A DNA stretch of 64,000 bases from Aureimonas sp. Leaf427 (GTDB taxonomy: Bacteria; Pseudomonadota; Alphaproteobacteria; Rhizobiales; Rhizobiaceae), in contig NZ_LMQW01000007.1 of NCBI RefSeq assembly GCF_001425485.1, positions 9,542 to 73,541 on the forward strand, read 5' to 3'. This document shows positions 18,275 through 27,812 of this stretch, one piece after another (within the stretch, counting starts at the first letter, position 1; every line of letters begins with the position of its first letter). Both the position numbers and the translations under genes were made by a program. The notes under the pieces were generated by a model that was given only the letters and a program-made list of their open reading frames with translations, was not told the DNA's origin and ran no database searches.

Positions 18275-19978
18275 TCAAGCCGTTCCCGCGATGGCGTCGG
18301 CGAAATCCTTCGCCCGGAAAGGTTCGAGATCGTCGATGCCCTCTCCGACGCCGATGAAGTAGACGGGCAGCTTGTGGCGGGCGGCGATGGCGACGAGGAT
18401 GCCGCCGCGCGCGGTGCCGTCGAGTTTGGTCATGACCAGCCCGTTGACGCCCGCGACGTTGCGGAAGATCTCGACTTGGCTGAGCGCGTTCTGGCCGGTC
18501 GTCGCGTCCAGCGTCTGGAGCACGGTGTGCGGGGCGTCGGGCTCGCGCTTATTGAGAACGCGCACGATCTTCTCCAGCTCCGCCATCAGCTCGGCCTTGT
18601 TCTGAAGGCGGCCGGCCGTGTCGATGATGAGGACGTCGGACCCGTTCTCCACCGCGCGGTCGTAGGCCTCGTAGGCGAGGCCCGCCGCATCGGCGCCGAT
18701 GGCTTTCGCCACGACCTCCGAGCCCGTGCGCTCGCCCCAGATCTTCAGCTGCTCGACGGCGGCGGCGCGGAACGTGTCGCCCGCGCAGAGCGTGACCTTC
18801 AGGCCGCCGCGCACGAGCTTGGCGGCGAGCTTGCCGATCGTGGTCGTCTTGCCCGTGCCGTTGACGCCGACGACGAGGATGACGTGCGGCTTCTTGTCGA
18901 GGTCGAGTTCCAGCGGCAGGGCGACGGGGGCGAGCGTCGCCTCCACCTCGGCGGCGAGGATGGCGCGCACCTCGGCGCCCGAGATCTCCTTGCCGAAGCG
19001 GCCCTCGGACAGGCGGTCGGTGATGCGCGTCGCGGTCTCGTAGCCGAGATCGGCCTGGAGCAGGACGTCCTCGAAATCCTGGAGGGTCGCCTCGTCCAGC
19101 TTCTTCTTGGTGAAGAGCGCGGTGATCGAGCCTGACAACTGGCTGGAGGAGCGCGCCAGACCCTGGCGCAGCCGCTCGAACCAGGGAATGCGCGGGCCGA
19201 CCGGCATGAGCGCTTCCGGCACGGCGGGCGCCTCGCGGCGGCGCCAGCCTTCGTGCGGCACCGTGTCGTCGAGCGTGTCCGCGCTGCCGTCGGCCCGGGC
19301 TTCCGGCTCGAGGAAGGAGAAGTCGGGCTCGGCCTCTTCGTCTTCCGGCGGCAGCGGCGCGTCGGCATCGAGGAAGGAGAAGTCCGCCTCGTCCTCGGGC
19401 AGGGGTTCGGCGGCGAAGTCCTCGACCGGTTCGCCGAAGGCCTCGGGCTCTTCGGCGAGGTCGGGCGCGGGATCGGGAAGGGGCGTCGTCTCGTCGACGG
19501 GCGCCTGGGTCGCGGCCTCGATCTCGTCCTCGGGCGGCAGGGGCGCGTCGAGCCAGGAGAAGTCGGCCTCGTCCGCGGCCGGCGCATCCGCCGCCGGCTC
19601 CGGTTCCCGAGCGGGACTTGGCTCCGGCGAGAAAAGCGCCGCCGTTTCGGCATCTCGGGTCGGCGGTGCCGGCTCGGCCGTCGTTTCCGGCGGCGTCACG
19701 ACGAGAGGCGCCAGCGCCTCGGCCGGCCGCGTCTCCAGCGAGAGAGCCTGATCGGCAGGCGGAACAAGGGTTGCATGCTCCGGCTCGGCCCGCGTTGAGA
19801 CCTCGGGCTCGAAGCTCGCGGGGGGTGCCGGCGGCGTCGCGTCGCGTTCGACAGGCGGTGCCGGCGGGGCCTCGGCGGCGGCCGACGCCACCGGCGGTTC
19901 GGCCGGCGGGCGCTCGTCCTCGACGCGCGCGGAGCCGAAGGAGAAGATCCGCCGGAAGAAGCCTTTGTTTTCAGACAT
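18275..19978 (-). CDS. ftsY: Signal recognition particle receptor FtsY
   Basis: 567 residues. The first ~250 form a long acidic, proline-rich A domain containing three near-copies of DFS(W/F)L(D/E) with PLPPEDE after two of them; then the four-helix N domain and the GTPase domain with P-loop GVNGTGKTTTIGKLA (~370-384), DTFRAAAVEQLKIW, DTAGRLQNKAELM and TKLDGTARGG. FtsY docks the SRP-ribosome complex at the membrane; its partner ffh is in this window at 25.6 kb. The start overlaps the stop of mtaB by 8 bases, so mtaB-ftsY (and probably yciB) form an operon with dapF. Length is above E. coli FtsY because of the A domain. Confidence 0.97.
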   Translation of the reverse strand: MSENKGFFRRIFSFGSARVEDERPPAEPPVASAAAEAPPAPPVERDATPPAPPASFEPEVSTRAEPEHATLVPPADQALSLETRPAEALAPLVVTPPETTAEPAPPTRDAETAALFSPEPSPAREPEPAADAPAADEADFSWLDAPLPPEDEIEAATQAPVDETTPLPDPAPDLAEEPEAFGEPVEDFAAEPLPEDEADFSFLDADAPLPPEDEEAEPDFSFLEPEARADGSADTLDDTVPHEGWRRREAPAVPEALMPVGPRIPWFERLRQGLARSSSQLSGSITALFTKKKLDEATLQDFEDVLLQADLGYETATRITDRLSEGRFGKEISGAEVRAILAAEVEATLAPVALPLELDLDKKPHVILVVGVNGTGKTTTIGKLAAKLVRGGLKVTLCAGDTFRAAAVEQLKIWGERTGSEVVAKAIGADAAGLAYEAYDRAVENGSDVLIIDTAGRLQNKAELMAELEKIVRVLNKREPDAPHTVLQTLDATTGQNALSQVEIFRNVAGVNGLVMTKLDGTARGGILVAIAARHKLPVYFIGVGEGIDDLEPFRAKDFADAIAGTA

Positions 19979-21281
19979 GCTGGTCCGTCATTTCCTGAAG
20001 CGGGGCGGCCTGGAGCGCCGAGCCGTCGTGACCGGTGAACCTAGCGCCTGCGAGCGTGCCGGGGAGGCCGAAGGGCATGGCCACCGGCGTGAAGTCCGCA
20101 AGGCGCCCGCGCCGGCCGCGCTCGACGAGCACTTCGGCGGTGCCGCCGACCCTTTCGGAGAGGTGGCGCGAGAGGGCGGCGGCGCCCAGCGCGCGCAGGC
20201 GCGCGGCGCGTTCGCGCACGACGGCCGGCTCGACGGGGGGCATGCGCGCGGCGGGCGTTCCCTCGCGGGCGCTGAAGGGGAAGATGTGGGTGAAGGCGAG
20301 GCCGCAATCCTCGACGAGGGCCGCCGTGTTCTCGGCCATCGCTTCGGTCTCGGTCGGGAAGCCCGCGATGAGATCGGCGCCGAAGGCGATGTCGGGCCGG
20401 CGCCGGCGCATGTCCTCGCAGAAGCGCACGGCGTCGTCGCGCGAATGGCGACGCTTCATGCGCTTCAGGATCATGTCGTCGCCCGCCTGAAGCGAGAGAT
20501 GGAGATAGGGCGCGAGCCGCTCCTCCGTCGTCATCGCGTCGAGAAGGGCCTCGTCCGCCTCGACGGAATCGATGGAGGAGAGGCGAAGGCGCTTCAGATC
20601 GGGGACGCCGGCGAGGATCGCCTGCACCAGCCGGCCGAGACTCTGCGCGCCCGGCAGGTCCGAACCGTAGCTGGTGAGATCGACGCCGGACAGGACGACC
20701 TCGGCGACGCCGCTTGCCGCAATGCGCCGGATGCGCTCGACGACGGCGCCGGCCGGCACCGAGCGGGCGGGGCCGCGCGCGAAGGGGATGATGCAGAAGG
20801 TGCAGCGGTGGTCGCAGCCGTTCTGGACCTCGACGATGGCGCGCGCCCGGCCCTCGATCGCATCGACCAGATGCGGCGCGGTCTCGGTGACGCTCATGAT
20901 GTCGTCGACGCGGATCTTCTCCTCGGCCGAGACGCCGAAATCGGGAAGGCTGGAAAAGCTCTCGGCCTGCGTCTTCTCGGCATTGCCGAGGACGGCATCG
21001 ACTTCCGGCATGGCGGCGAAGGCGGCCGGATCGAGCTGCGCGGCGCAGCCGGCGACGACGATGCGCGCCGAAGGGTTCTCGCGCCTCGCCTTTCGCACGG
21101 CCTTGCGGGCCTGCCGCACGGCCTCCTCCGTCACGGCGCAGGTGTTGAAGAGGATGGTGTCGGACAGGCCCGCGCGCCCGGCGGCCTCGCGCATTCCGGC
21201 CGATTCCAGCGTGTTCAGCCGGCAGCCGAAGCTCACCACCTTGATGCCGCCCGAAGAGGCGGCGGTCGCCGCCGCGCTCAT
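19971..21281 (-). CDS. mtaB: tRNA (t6A37) methylthiotransferase MtaB
   Basis: A 436-residue radical-SAM methylthiotransferase converting t6A37 to ms2t6A37 in tRNAs reading ANN codons. The N-terminal MTTase domain has [12 protein letters not shown] and [14 protein letters not shown] and VVAGCAAQL (three cluster cysteines); the radical SAM motif is CDHRCTFC near 154-161; a TRAM-like region follows at the C-terminus. The ATG at 21281 overlaps the dapF stop (ATGA), which sets the start; the 36 upstream codons in frame belong to dapF sequence. The order dapF-mtaB-ftsY is usual in Hyphomicrobiales. Confidence 0.96.
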   Translation of the reverse strand: MSAAATAASSGGIKVVSFGCRLNTLESAGMREAAGRAGLSDTILFNTCAVTEEAVRQARKAVRKARRENPSARIVVAGCAAQLDPAAFAAMPEVDAVLGNAEKTQAESFSSLPDFGVSAEEKIRVDDIMSVTETAPHLVDAIEGRARAIVEVQNGCDHRCTFCIIPFARGPARSVPAGAVVERIRRIAASGVAEVVLSGVDLTSYGSDLPGAQSLGRLVQAILAGVPDLKRLRLSSIDSVEADEALLDAMTTEERLAPYLHLSLQAGDDMILKRMKRRHSRDDAVRFCEDMRRRRPDIAFGADLIAGFPTETEAMAENTAALVEDCGLAFTHIFPFSAREGTPAARMPPVEPAVVRERAARLRALGAAALSRHLSERVGGTAEVLVERGRRGRLADFTPVAMPFGLPGTLAGARFTGHDGSALQAAPLQEMTDQHV

Positions 21282-22165
21282 GGGGCGGGGCTGTCGTCGC
21301 GGGAAAAGGCGCCGGTCGCGGGGTCGAGACGGCCCGACCATTCCCATTCGGCGGGGCCGGTCATGGCGACGTGGTCGTCCTCGCGCCATTCGATCGTGAG
21401 ATCGCCGCCGGGCACGGTGACGGTGACGAGACGATGCGTGCGCCTCGAGCGCGCACCGCTGACGGCGCTGGCGCAGGCGGCCGAGCCGCAGGCGCGGGTC
21501 AGGCCGACGCCGCGTTCCCAGGTGCGGATGGTGATCGCGTCGGGCGCCTTCACCTCGGCGATGGTGATGTTGGCGCGCTCGGGAAAGAGCGGGTGGTTTT
21601 CGAGGATGGGGCCGAAGCGGTCGAGCTCAAAGGACCAGACGTCGCGGTCCACGAAGAAGACGGCGTGGGGATTGCCCATGGAGACGACGGAGGGCGAATG
21701 GAGGATCGGCGCGTCGATCGGGCCGATCTGAAGCTCGATGGCGCGCGTGTCGTGAAACGGCTCGGAAAGCGGAATGTCCTGCCAGCCGAAAAGGGGGATG
21801 CCCATGTCGACGGTGAGGAGGCCGTCCGGGCCCTCCTCGCCGAAGAGAAGGCCGGCGCGGGTTTCGAAGGTGAAGGCGTATTGGCCGAGATCGGCCGCCA
21901 GCGCCTGGACGACGCAGCGCATGCCGTTGCCGCAGGCGCCGGCTTCCGATCCGTCGGCATTGAGGATGCGCACGAAGGCGTCGGTGCCGGCCGTCGCGGG
22001 ATCATGGATCGCCATGATCTGGTCGAAATGGGTCTCGGGCCGGCCGGCCAGCGCGATCGCTGCAGCCGGCGTTACCCGATCGGTGCGGCCGCGAAGGTCG
22101 GCGACGAGAATTTCGTTGCCGAGCCCGTTCATGCGCGCGAAGGGAATGGTCTGATCCTGGCCCAT
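21278..22165 (-). CDS. dapF: Diaminopimelate epimerase
   Basis: 295 residues. DapF converts LL- to meso-diaminopimelate, the last shared step before lysine and peptidoglycan precursor synthesis. The two catalytic cysteines are visible as Cys78 in ACGNGMRC and Cys226 in [10 protein letters not shown], and the start [18 protein letters not shown] fits the family. ATG 22165 (MGQDQTIPF) is chosen because the 65 codons upstream in frame do not resemble DapF. It heads the dapF-mtaB-ftsY operon and serves the same pathway as asd. Confidence 0.97.
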   Translation of the reverse strand: MGQDQTIPFARMNGLGNEILVADLRGRTDRVTPAAAIALAGRPETHFDQIMAIHDPATAGTDAFVRILNADGSEAGACGNGMRCVVQALAADLGQYAFTFETRAGLLFGEEGPDGLLTVDMGIPLFGWQDIPLSEPFHDTRAIELQIGPIDAPILHSPSVVSMGNPHAVFFVDRDVWSFELDRFGPILENHPLFPERANITIAEVKAPDAITIRTWERGVGLTRACGSAACASAVSGARSRRTHRLVTVTVPGGDLTIEWREDDHVAMTGPAEWEWSGRLDPATGAFSRDDSPAP

Positions 22166-22221
22166 GCCCGTTATATGGCCGAGCCCGCCGACGAATGCCA
22201 GCCGGCCCGGAGGTTCCGCCG

Positions 22222-22515
22222 TCAGGAAGCGACGGCCTGGCTGGAGACGAGGCGCAGCTTCGGCCGGCTGCGGCGGCTGCGGAAGGTGAGGCGCACGGTC
22301 TCCTCGCTCTCCTCGCGCTCGCCCAGATGATAGCCGAGCTTGCCGGCGAGCTCGATGCACTGGTCCACGATGCGCGTGGACACGGAGCGCGTGAACTCGG
22401 CTTCGCGACGGCTCATCAGCAGTGCCATCATGCCGACTTCGAACCCGTCGTCGAACTCGGCGCTGCGAGCGGGAAAGCGAACCTTCAGCTCGTCAGCCAC
22501 TTCGATCCTGCGCAT
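22222..22515 (-). CDS. Conserved-looking hypothetical protein, 97 residues
   Basis: I do not recognise the family by name. The composition is that of a real small protein: an amphipathic helical middle ([20 protein letters not shown], then [20 protein letters not shown]) and a basic C-terminal tail rich in Arg/Ser. No signal peptide, membrane segment or cysteine motif. It lies 56 bases upstream of dapF on the same strand and may be part of that transcript. Confidence 0.6.
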   Translation of the reverse strand: MRRIEVADELKVRFPARSAEFDDGFEVGMMALLMSRREAEFTRSVSTRIVDQCIELAGKLGYHLGEREESEETVRLTFRSRRSRPKLRLVSSQAVAS

Positions 22516-22551
22516 GGACGTCTACGCCTCACCCTGATTCTCGATGACCCA

Positions 22552-23313
22552 TCATCGGTCGGGCATGGTTAACGTCCGCTTAATCGCGGGATCGCAAGTG
22601 TCGCCGAGCCGGCCTCGAGGCCGGCTCGGCGGGGGCCCCCGCGTACCGGTGCCTCTAAGATCGGCGTCGTCCTCGCGGCGCCCGTCCTCGATCTCGACAT
22701 CGGTCCGGTCGAGCGGCTCCTCGTCCCAGCGGTAGCTGCGGGCGCGGCGCCGGCCGAGACTGTCGTCGCGGCGCGCGAAGCTTGCCGGCGGCGCCCCGGC
22801 CGCATGTCCGCCGATGCCCGAAATGCCGCTGCGCAGGCCGGCGTCGGATGTCGCGACCGTTCGATCGGCGTCGCCGCCGGTCGCGGCAAGGCTCGCATCG
22901 CCGAAGACCGGCGAGGTCGCGGGGCCGCCCCAGCCCTCGGCGCGCCAGCTGTCTTCGCGCTCGTCGAGATCGACCGTGCCCGCATCGTCGAGAAGATCGA
23001 GCACGCGCGAGCGGTCGCCGGGGAGAACGGGAAGGGAGAGGAGCGTGCCGCCGCGCGACAGGCCCTCGGCATAGGTTCCCCGGTCCTCGCTCGGCAGGAA
23101 GAGATCGCCGAGCTTCTCGAAGAAGCCCTTGTGGCGCGTCTCGCGGTCGGTCGCGGCGGCCAGCGCCTCGTCCGGCGCGCCGTCGTAGATCTGCGCGTGC
23201 TCGACGGCAATTCCTTCGTGGCGCAGCCGGTCGAGGGCGGCCTGCGCGTCGCTGCGGGTTTCGAAGAAGGCGGTCACGGTTTCGCGGCCGCGGCGGCTGG
23301 TGTCGGATGGCAT
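22552..23313 (-). CDS. Hypothetical protein with general-stress-protein-17M-like N-terminus
   Basis: About 253 residues. The first ~110 resemble the small alpha/beta domain seen in general stress protein 17M-type proteins: ETVTAFFETRSDAQAALDRL, HAQIYDGAPDEAL, HKGFFEKLGDLFLPSEDRGTY and a repeated-strand TLLSLPVLPGDRSRVLDLLD. The rest is acidic/basic low-complexity sequence without a known domain, open to a stop at 22552. ATG 23313 (MPSDTSRRG) is more likely than 23334. The role is not known; stress association is only a family-level guess. Confidence 0.65.
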   Translation of the reverse strand: MPSDTSRRGRETVTAFFETRSDAQAALDRLRHEGIAVEHAQIYDGAPDEALAAATDRETRHKGFFEKLGDLFLPSEDRGTYAEGLSRGGTLLSLPVLPGDRSRVLDLLDDAGTVDLDEREDSWRAEGWGGPATSPVFGDASLAATGGDADRTVATSDAGLRSGISGIGGHAAGAPPASFARRDDSLGRRRARSYRWDEEPLDRTDVEIEDGRREDDADLRGTGTRGPPPSRPRGRLGDTCDPAIKRTLTMPDR

Positions 23314-23424
23314 GTCGCTGATCCTCCTGGCCATGCAGTTGTCGGGGAATCAACGGAGGGCGCGGGGCGCTCGTTCCTGCGGAGGCGAAGATATTAATCT
23401 CGACTTATGGAAGTCGCCGGTCGC

Positions 23425-24516
23425 TCACGTTTCCCAATCGACGCCGATGGCCTCTCTGTCGAGCTTCTTTCCCTCCGCCACGATTTCCTTCTTCTCCTCG
23501 CGGTCGGCCGCGTCCTCGGGCTCGGGCATGTCGGCGCCCTCGGCGCTGGGGGTGAGGGCGAGGCGGAAGAACATGGGAAAATGATCGGAGCCGCCGGCGG
23601 GCATCCGCTCGATGGCGACGATGGCGAAGCGCGCATCGTGGAAGAGATGATCGAGCGGCCAGCGCAGGAAGGGAAAGCGCGCGTCGAACGTGTTGTAGAA
23701 GCCGCGGCCGATGCGCGGATCGAGGAGGCGCGAGACGCGCTGGAAGAGGCGCGTCGTGTTCGACCAGGCGACGTCGTTGAGATCGCCCGACACGACGGAG
23801 GGCAGGCGCTCTTGTCTCACGATGTCGGCGACCATCAGGAGTTCGGCGTCCCGGCCGAGCGAGTCCATGGTCGGCACGGGCGGCTCGGGATGGACCGCGT
23901 GGAAGCGGAAGCGCTGCCCGTCCCGAAGGGTCACGGTGGCGCCGAAGGAAGGGACCTCCTCCATCAGAAGGCACTGGATCGTCGTCTGCGACAGTTCCAG
24001 GCGCGAGAAGAGGATCATGCCGTAGGCATTGGGATAGGGCGCGGAGAGGACGTGGGAATGCGTCTGCCGCAACGGCTCCAGCGCGTCGCACCAGGGCTGG
24101 TCGGTCTCCATGAAGAGGAGGAGATCGGCATCGGCCTGCCGCGCGATGGCGAGCGCGGCGGCATAGTCGCGGTTCGACATCTTCACATTGTAGGAGAGGA
24201 CCGAGACCGTGTCCGGCGCATCCTCTCCGTCGACGAGCCGGCCCTTCGACTGCTTCTTCCAGAGCGGCGTGAAGGGCAGGATGCAGATCGTCTGGACGAC
24301 GAGCACGACGAGAAGCGCGGCCAGGATCGACCAGCGCGTCGCCGACGGGGGAACCCACCAGAGCGCGGCCGCTACGAGCGCGGCGGCGAGAACGAAGATC
24401 TGAAGGCGCGGGAAGGAGAGGCTGCGCACGAAGCCGTGCGGTATGCGCAGGAAGGAGCCGAGCGTGGCCGCAAGGAGAATGCCCGCGAGGAGGCCGATTA
24501 CGATCTCTGCCCACAT
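23425..24516 (-). CDS. Membrane-anchored endonuclease/exonuclease/phosphatase-family protein
   Basis: 363 residues. Three N-terminal membrane helices (to about residue 80, including LRLQIF-type strings and WSILAALLVVLVVQTICILP) precede a periplasmic EEP domain with SVLSYNVKMSNRD, LLLFMETDQPW, SVVSGDLNDVAWSNTTRLF and GGSDHFPMFFRL. These Asn, Glu, Asp-Asn and Asp-His residues form the catalytic set of the DNase I-like superfamily. The C-terminus is charged (DREEKKEIVAEGKK). The topology places the hydrolase outside the cytoplasm; the substrate may be a nucleic acid or a phosphoester lipid. ATG 24516 gives the first membrane helix directly. Confidence 0.87.
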   Translation of the reverse strand: MWAEIVIGLLAGILLAATLGSFLRIPHGFVRSLSFPRLQIFVLAAALVAAALWWVPPSATRWSILAALLVVLVVQTICILPFTPLWKKQSKGRLVDGEDAPDTVSVLSYNVKMSNRDYAAALAIARQADADLLLFMETDQPWCDALEPLRQTHSHVLSAPYPNAYGMILFSRLELSQTTIQCLLMEEVPSFGATVTLRDGQRFRFHAVHPEPPVPTMDSLGRDAELLMVADIVRQERLPSVVSGDLNDVAWSNTTRLFQRVSRLLDPRIGRGFYNTFDARFPFLRWPLDHLFHDARFAIVAIERMPAGGSDHFPMFFRLALTPSAEGADMPEPEDAADREEKKEIVAEGKKLDREAIGVDWET

Positions 24517-24742
24517 CGGTCCGTCTCCTGGCCCCGAAGGACGCCACCCTGTCCAACTGTTTCCGGCGACACGGCGCGGAACGAGACGCGGCATAGGGTT
24601 GCGCGGAGGAGGCAAAAGGCAAGGGTGGCTGCACATGCAGTGCGGACAGCGGGACCTCGATCTGCACGGCTGGCCGAGGTCTTACGAGACCCTATTCGGG
24701 ATGCTATCTATCTTTTCTCGATGACTGGGCGAGGTTCGGTTC

Positions 24743-24955
24743 ATGTCGGATTCAACGGTTCTTTCTTCTGATTTCGAGATCCAGATTCCCGAGTCGGTCC
24801 GGTCCCAGAACAAGTGGGACGTGGGTCAGGAGTTTGCCTTCGTCCCGACGCCGGCCGGGGTGCTGCTGGTTCCTGTTCCGACGCGCGACCGTCTCCAGGG
24901 CATCGCCGCCGGCGCCAACACGGAAAACTATCGCGACCGTAACGATCGATACTGA
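24743..24955 (+). CDS. vapB: VapB-type antitoxin (AbrB/SpoVT fold)
   Basis: A 70-residue swapped-hairpin DNA-binding antitoxin: STVLSSDFEIQIPESVRSQN followed by WDVGQEFAFVPTPAGVLLVP, the AbrB/MazE beta pattern, then a charged tail for toxin binding. Its TGA overlaps the ATG of the PIN toxin (TGATG). A short inverted repeat GGTCT-TACG-AGACC at 24678-24691 lies about 50 bases upstream and may be part of its operator. Confidence 0.85.
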   Translation: MSDSTVLSSDFEIQIPESVRSQNKWDVGQEFAFVPTPAGVLLVPVPTRDRLQGIAAGANTENYRDRNDRY

Positions 24956-25335
24956 TGCGGGCGGTCGATACGTCGGCTTTCATCGAATGGCTTGCGAATT
25001 CGCCGACGGGACGACCTATCGAGCCGTTGCTGCCTCGGCGAGACGCTTGGATCGTTCCGACGATGGTCCAACTCGAATTGTCCAAGTGGCTGCGGCGAGA
25101 GGTCGATCCGGAACGGGCAGGTGAAGTCGCCGCCTTCATGGAAAAATGCGTCGTCGTTCCCCTCGATACGACGATCGCCCTTCTCGCCGCGGAGCTTTCC
25201 GCCAGCGCCAAGCTGGCGACCGCCGATGCCGTCATCTATGCGACCGCACGGCATCATCGCGCGTCTCTTCTGACATCGGATGCCCATTTCATCGGTCTTC
25301 CCGATGTCGTCCATGTGCCGAAGCTTCGGGCCTGA
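24955..25335 (+). CDS. vapC: VapC-type PIN-domain ribonuclease toxin
   Basis: 126 residues, PIN fold. The metal-binding acidic residues are visible: Asp5 in RAVDTSAFIEWL, Glu in TMVQLELSKWLRRE, Asp in KLATADAVIYATA and Asp in LLTSDAHFIGLPDV. VapC toxins cleave specific RNAs, often initiator tRNA or rRNA loops. All four acidic positions remain, so it is probably functional. Start fixed by overlap with vapB. It sits directly upstream of the ffh region, which begins 280 bases later. Confidence 0.9.
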   Translation: MRAVDTSAFIEWLANSPTGRPIEPLLPRRDAWIVPTMVQLELSKWLRREVDPERAGEVAAFMEKCVVVPLDTTIALLAAELSASAKLATADAVIYATARHHRASLLTSDAHFIGLPDVVHVPKLRA

Positions 25336-25615
25336 ATTCGCGCATTCTTGACCTCGTCCCCCCATCCGTGCTTTAGGCAACCCAAATCCGCGAGCATCCG
25401 TCCGCGAGCCGCCGACCGTTTGTCGGGATTTTCTGCCTGATGGCAGACGCCCCGACGTTACGGAGGTCCCCATCCGCCAGCGAGTGTCGCCCGCGGATGC
25501 GGCTTTGCTTTGGGCGTTCGCGGCTTGTTGCGGCTGATGGTCCGTCACCACATTCGCGATCGTGCGCAGCCGGTCTTCCGATCGGCCGGCGCCGGCGAAG
25601 GACGGAAGGGACGAT

Positions 25616-27172
25616 ATGTTCGACTCGTTGCAGACCCGCCTGGGGTCCATTCTCTCCGGCCTGACCGGACGCGGCGCCCTGTCGGATGCGGACGTGGCGG
25701 CGGCGCTGCGCGAGGTGCGGCGCGCCCTGCTCGAAGCCGACGTCGCGCTCGAGGTCGTTCGCTCCTTCACCGACCGCGTGCGCGAGAAGGCGGTCGGCGC
25801 CGAGATCGTCAAGTCGATCAAGCCCGGCCAGATGGTCGTCAAGATCGTCCATGACGAGCTGGTCGCGACGCTCGGCTCCGATCACGCGCCGATCGATCTG
25901 AACGCGCCCGCCCCGGTCACGATCATGATGGTCGGCCTCCAGGGCTCGGGCAAGACGACGACCTCCGGCAAGCTCGCCAAGCGCCTGACGGAGAGGCAGA
26001 AGAAGCGGGTGCTGATGGCCTCGCTCGACACGCGCCGTCCGGCCGCGCAGGAGCAGCTGCGCGTCCTCGGCGAGCAGACGGGCGTGGCGACCCTTCCGGT
26101 GATCGTCGGCCAGGACCCCGTCGCCATCGCCTCGCGCGCGGCCCAGGCCGCCAAGCTCGGCGGCTACGACGTCCTCATCCTCGACACGGCCGGCCGCACG
26201 CATATCGACGAGCCGCTGATGGCCGAGATGGCCGAGATCAAGGCCCGCTCGAACCCGCACGAGATCCTGCTGGTCGCCGATTCCCTGACCGGCCAGGACG
26301 CGGTGAATCTGGCGCGTTCCTTCGACGAGCGCGTGGGCATCACCGGCATCGTCCTCACCCGCATCGACGGCGACGGTCGCGGCGGCGCGGCGCTCTCCAT
26401 GCGCGCGGTGACGGGCAAGCCGATCAAGCTGATCGGCACCGGCGAGAAGATGGACGCGCTGGAGGATTTCCATCCCTCGCGCATCGCCGACCGCATTCTC
26501 GGCATGGGCGACATCGTCAGCCTCGTCGAGCGCGCCTCGGAGAACATCGACGCGGAAAAGGCCGCGGCGATGGCCAAGAAGATGCAGTCGGGCAAGTTCG
26601 ACCTCGACGATCTCGCCGACCAGATCCGCCAGATGCAGAAGATGGGCGGAATGGGCGGCATGATGGGCCTCATGCCCGGCATGGGGAAGATCAAGGATCA
26701 GGTCGCGGCCGCCGGCATCGACGACAAGCTCCTGAAGCGCCAGCTCGCCATCATCTCCTCGATGACCGCCTTCGAGCGCGGCAATCCCGATGCGCTGAAG
26801 CACTCGCGCAAGAAGCGCATCGCGGCGGGCTCGGGCACCTCCTCGGCCGACATCAACAAGCTCCTGAAGATGCACCGGCAGATGGCCGACGTCATGAAGT
26901 CCATGAAGGGCGGCAAGGGCGGCGGCATGATGGGTCAGCTCATGGGCGGGCTCGGCGCCAAGCTCGGCCTCGGCGGAGGCGGCGGTGGAATGGGCGGGAT
27001 GGGCGGGATGCCCGATCTCTCCAAGATGGACCCCAAGCAGCTCGAGGCGCTCGCCAAGATGGCGCAGGCCAAGGGCCTTCCCGGAATGCCGGGCGCGGGC
27101 GGCCTGCCGAAGGGGCTTCCCGGTCTGCCCGGCTTGCCGGGGCTCCCCGGGCTTCCCGGCCGCAAGAAATAA
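25616..27172 (+). CDS. ffh: Signal recognition particle protein Ffh
   Basis: 518 residues, the SRP54 GTPase that binds signal sequences and 4.5S RNA. N domain 1-85; G domain with GLQGSGKTTTSGKLA (107-121), SLDTRRPAAQEQL, DTAGRTHIDEPLM and TRIDGDGRGG; M domain from about 300 with methionine-rich MGGMGGMMGLMPGMGK and the RNA-binding SSMTAFERGNPD / SRKKRIAAGSG region. The C-terminal ~70 residues are unusual: glycine/methionine blocks and a collagen-like run of GLP triplets ending GRKK. ATG 25616 matches MFDSLQTRLGS. It starts the ffh-rpsP block. Confidence 0.97.
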   Translation: MFDSLQTRLGSILSGLTGRGALSDADVAAALREVRRALLEADVALEVVRSFTDRVREKAVGAEIVKSIKPGQMVVKIVHDELVATLGSDHAPIDLNAPAPVTIMMVGLQGSGKTTTSGKLAKRLTERQKKRVLMASLDTRRPAAQEQLRVLGEQTGVATLPVIVGQDPVAIASRAAQAAKLGGYDVLILDTAGRTHIDEPLMAEMAEIKARSNPHEILLVADSLTGQDAVNLARSFDERVGITGIVLTRIDGDGRGGAALSMRAVTGKPIKLIGTGEKMDALEDFHPSRIADRILGMGDIVSLVERASENIDAEKAAAMAKKMQSGKFDLDDLADQIRQMQKMGGMGGMMGLMPGMGKIKDQVAAAGIDDKLLKRQLAIISSMTAFERGNPDALKHSRKKRIAAGSGTSSADINKLLKMHRQMADVMKSMKGGKGGGMMGQLMGGLGAKLGLGGGGGGMGGMGGMPDLSKMDPKQLEALAKMAQAKGLPGMPGAGGLPKGLPGLPGLPGLPGLPGRKK

Positions 27173-27271
27173 GTGCGGCCCGGCCGCAAGACATAGCCTC
27201 GGCCGCCTCCCGGCGCCGAAGTTGAGACGACCAGAGAACGACATTCAACTCATCGAACGAAGGACAGACCC

Positions 27272-27685
27272 ATGCCCCTGAAGATGCGCCTTGCCCGTGC
27301 CGGCTCCAAGAAGCGCCCCTACTACCACATCGTCGTCGCCGACGCCCGTTCGCCCCGCGACGGCCGCTTCATCGAGACCGTCGGTTCCTGGAACCCGATG
27401 CTCCCGAAGGATGCCGAGCGCGTCACGCTGAAGGACGAGCGCATCAAGCACTGGATCTCGGAAGGCGCCCAGCCGACCGACCGCGTGCTGCGCTTCCTCG
27501 ACAAGGCGGGCATCGTGAACCGTCCCGAGAAGAAGAACGAGACCAAGGGTCTGCCCGGCAAGAAGGCGCTCGAGCGCATCGCCGAGAAGAAGCAGCGCGA
27601 GGAAGACGCCGCGGCGAAGGCCGAGGCCGCCGCCGCTGCCGCGGAAGCCGCCAAGAACGCGCCGGCCGAAGAGACGGCCGAGTAA
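27272..27685 (+). CDS. rpsP: 30S ribosomal protein S16
   Basis: 137 residues. The core (about 1-85) reads [32 protein letters not shown] and [21 protein letters not shown]-terminal Ala/Glu/Lys-rich extension of about 50 residues is beyond the usual 80-90 length; alphaproteobacterial S16 proteins often have such tails. ATG 27272 follows a GAAGGA ribosome site (gaacgaaggacagaccc). A strong terminator follows the gene, so rpsP is the probable end of the ffh-rpsP transcript. Confidence 0.97.
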   Translation: MPLKMRLARAGSKKRPYYHIVVADARSPRDGRFIETVGSWNPMLPKDAERVTLKDERIKHWISEGAQPTDRVLRFLDKAGIVNRPEKKNETKGLPGKKALERIAEKKQREEDAAAKAEAAAAAAEAAKNAPAEETAE

Positions 27686-27733
27686 TACAAGCGGTTGTAA
27701 AGCTCGATTTTACAATCGTCGCATAGACTGCGC

Positions 27734-27771
27734 GGCGCGGCGGGGGAAACCCCCGCCGCGCCGTTTTCGTT
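27734..27771 (+). terminator. Rho-independent terminator after rpsP
   Basis: A perfect 13-bp stem (GGCGCGGCGGGGG / CCCCCGCCGCGCC) with an AAA loop followed by GTTTTCGTT. This is one of the clearest terminators in the window and separates rpsP from the diguanylate cyclase gene and from rimM. Confidence 0.85.
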
Positions 27772-27812
27772 CGTGCCGCCACCGGGCGGCCGCCTGTTCG
27801 GGGATCGATGCC

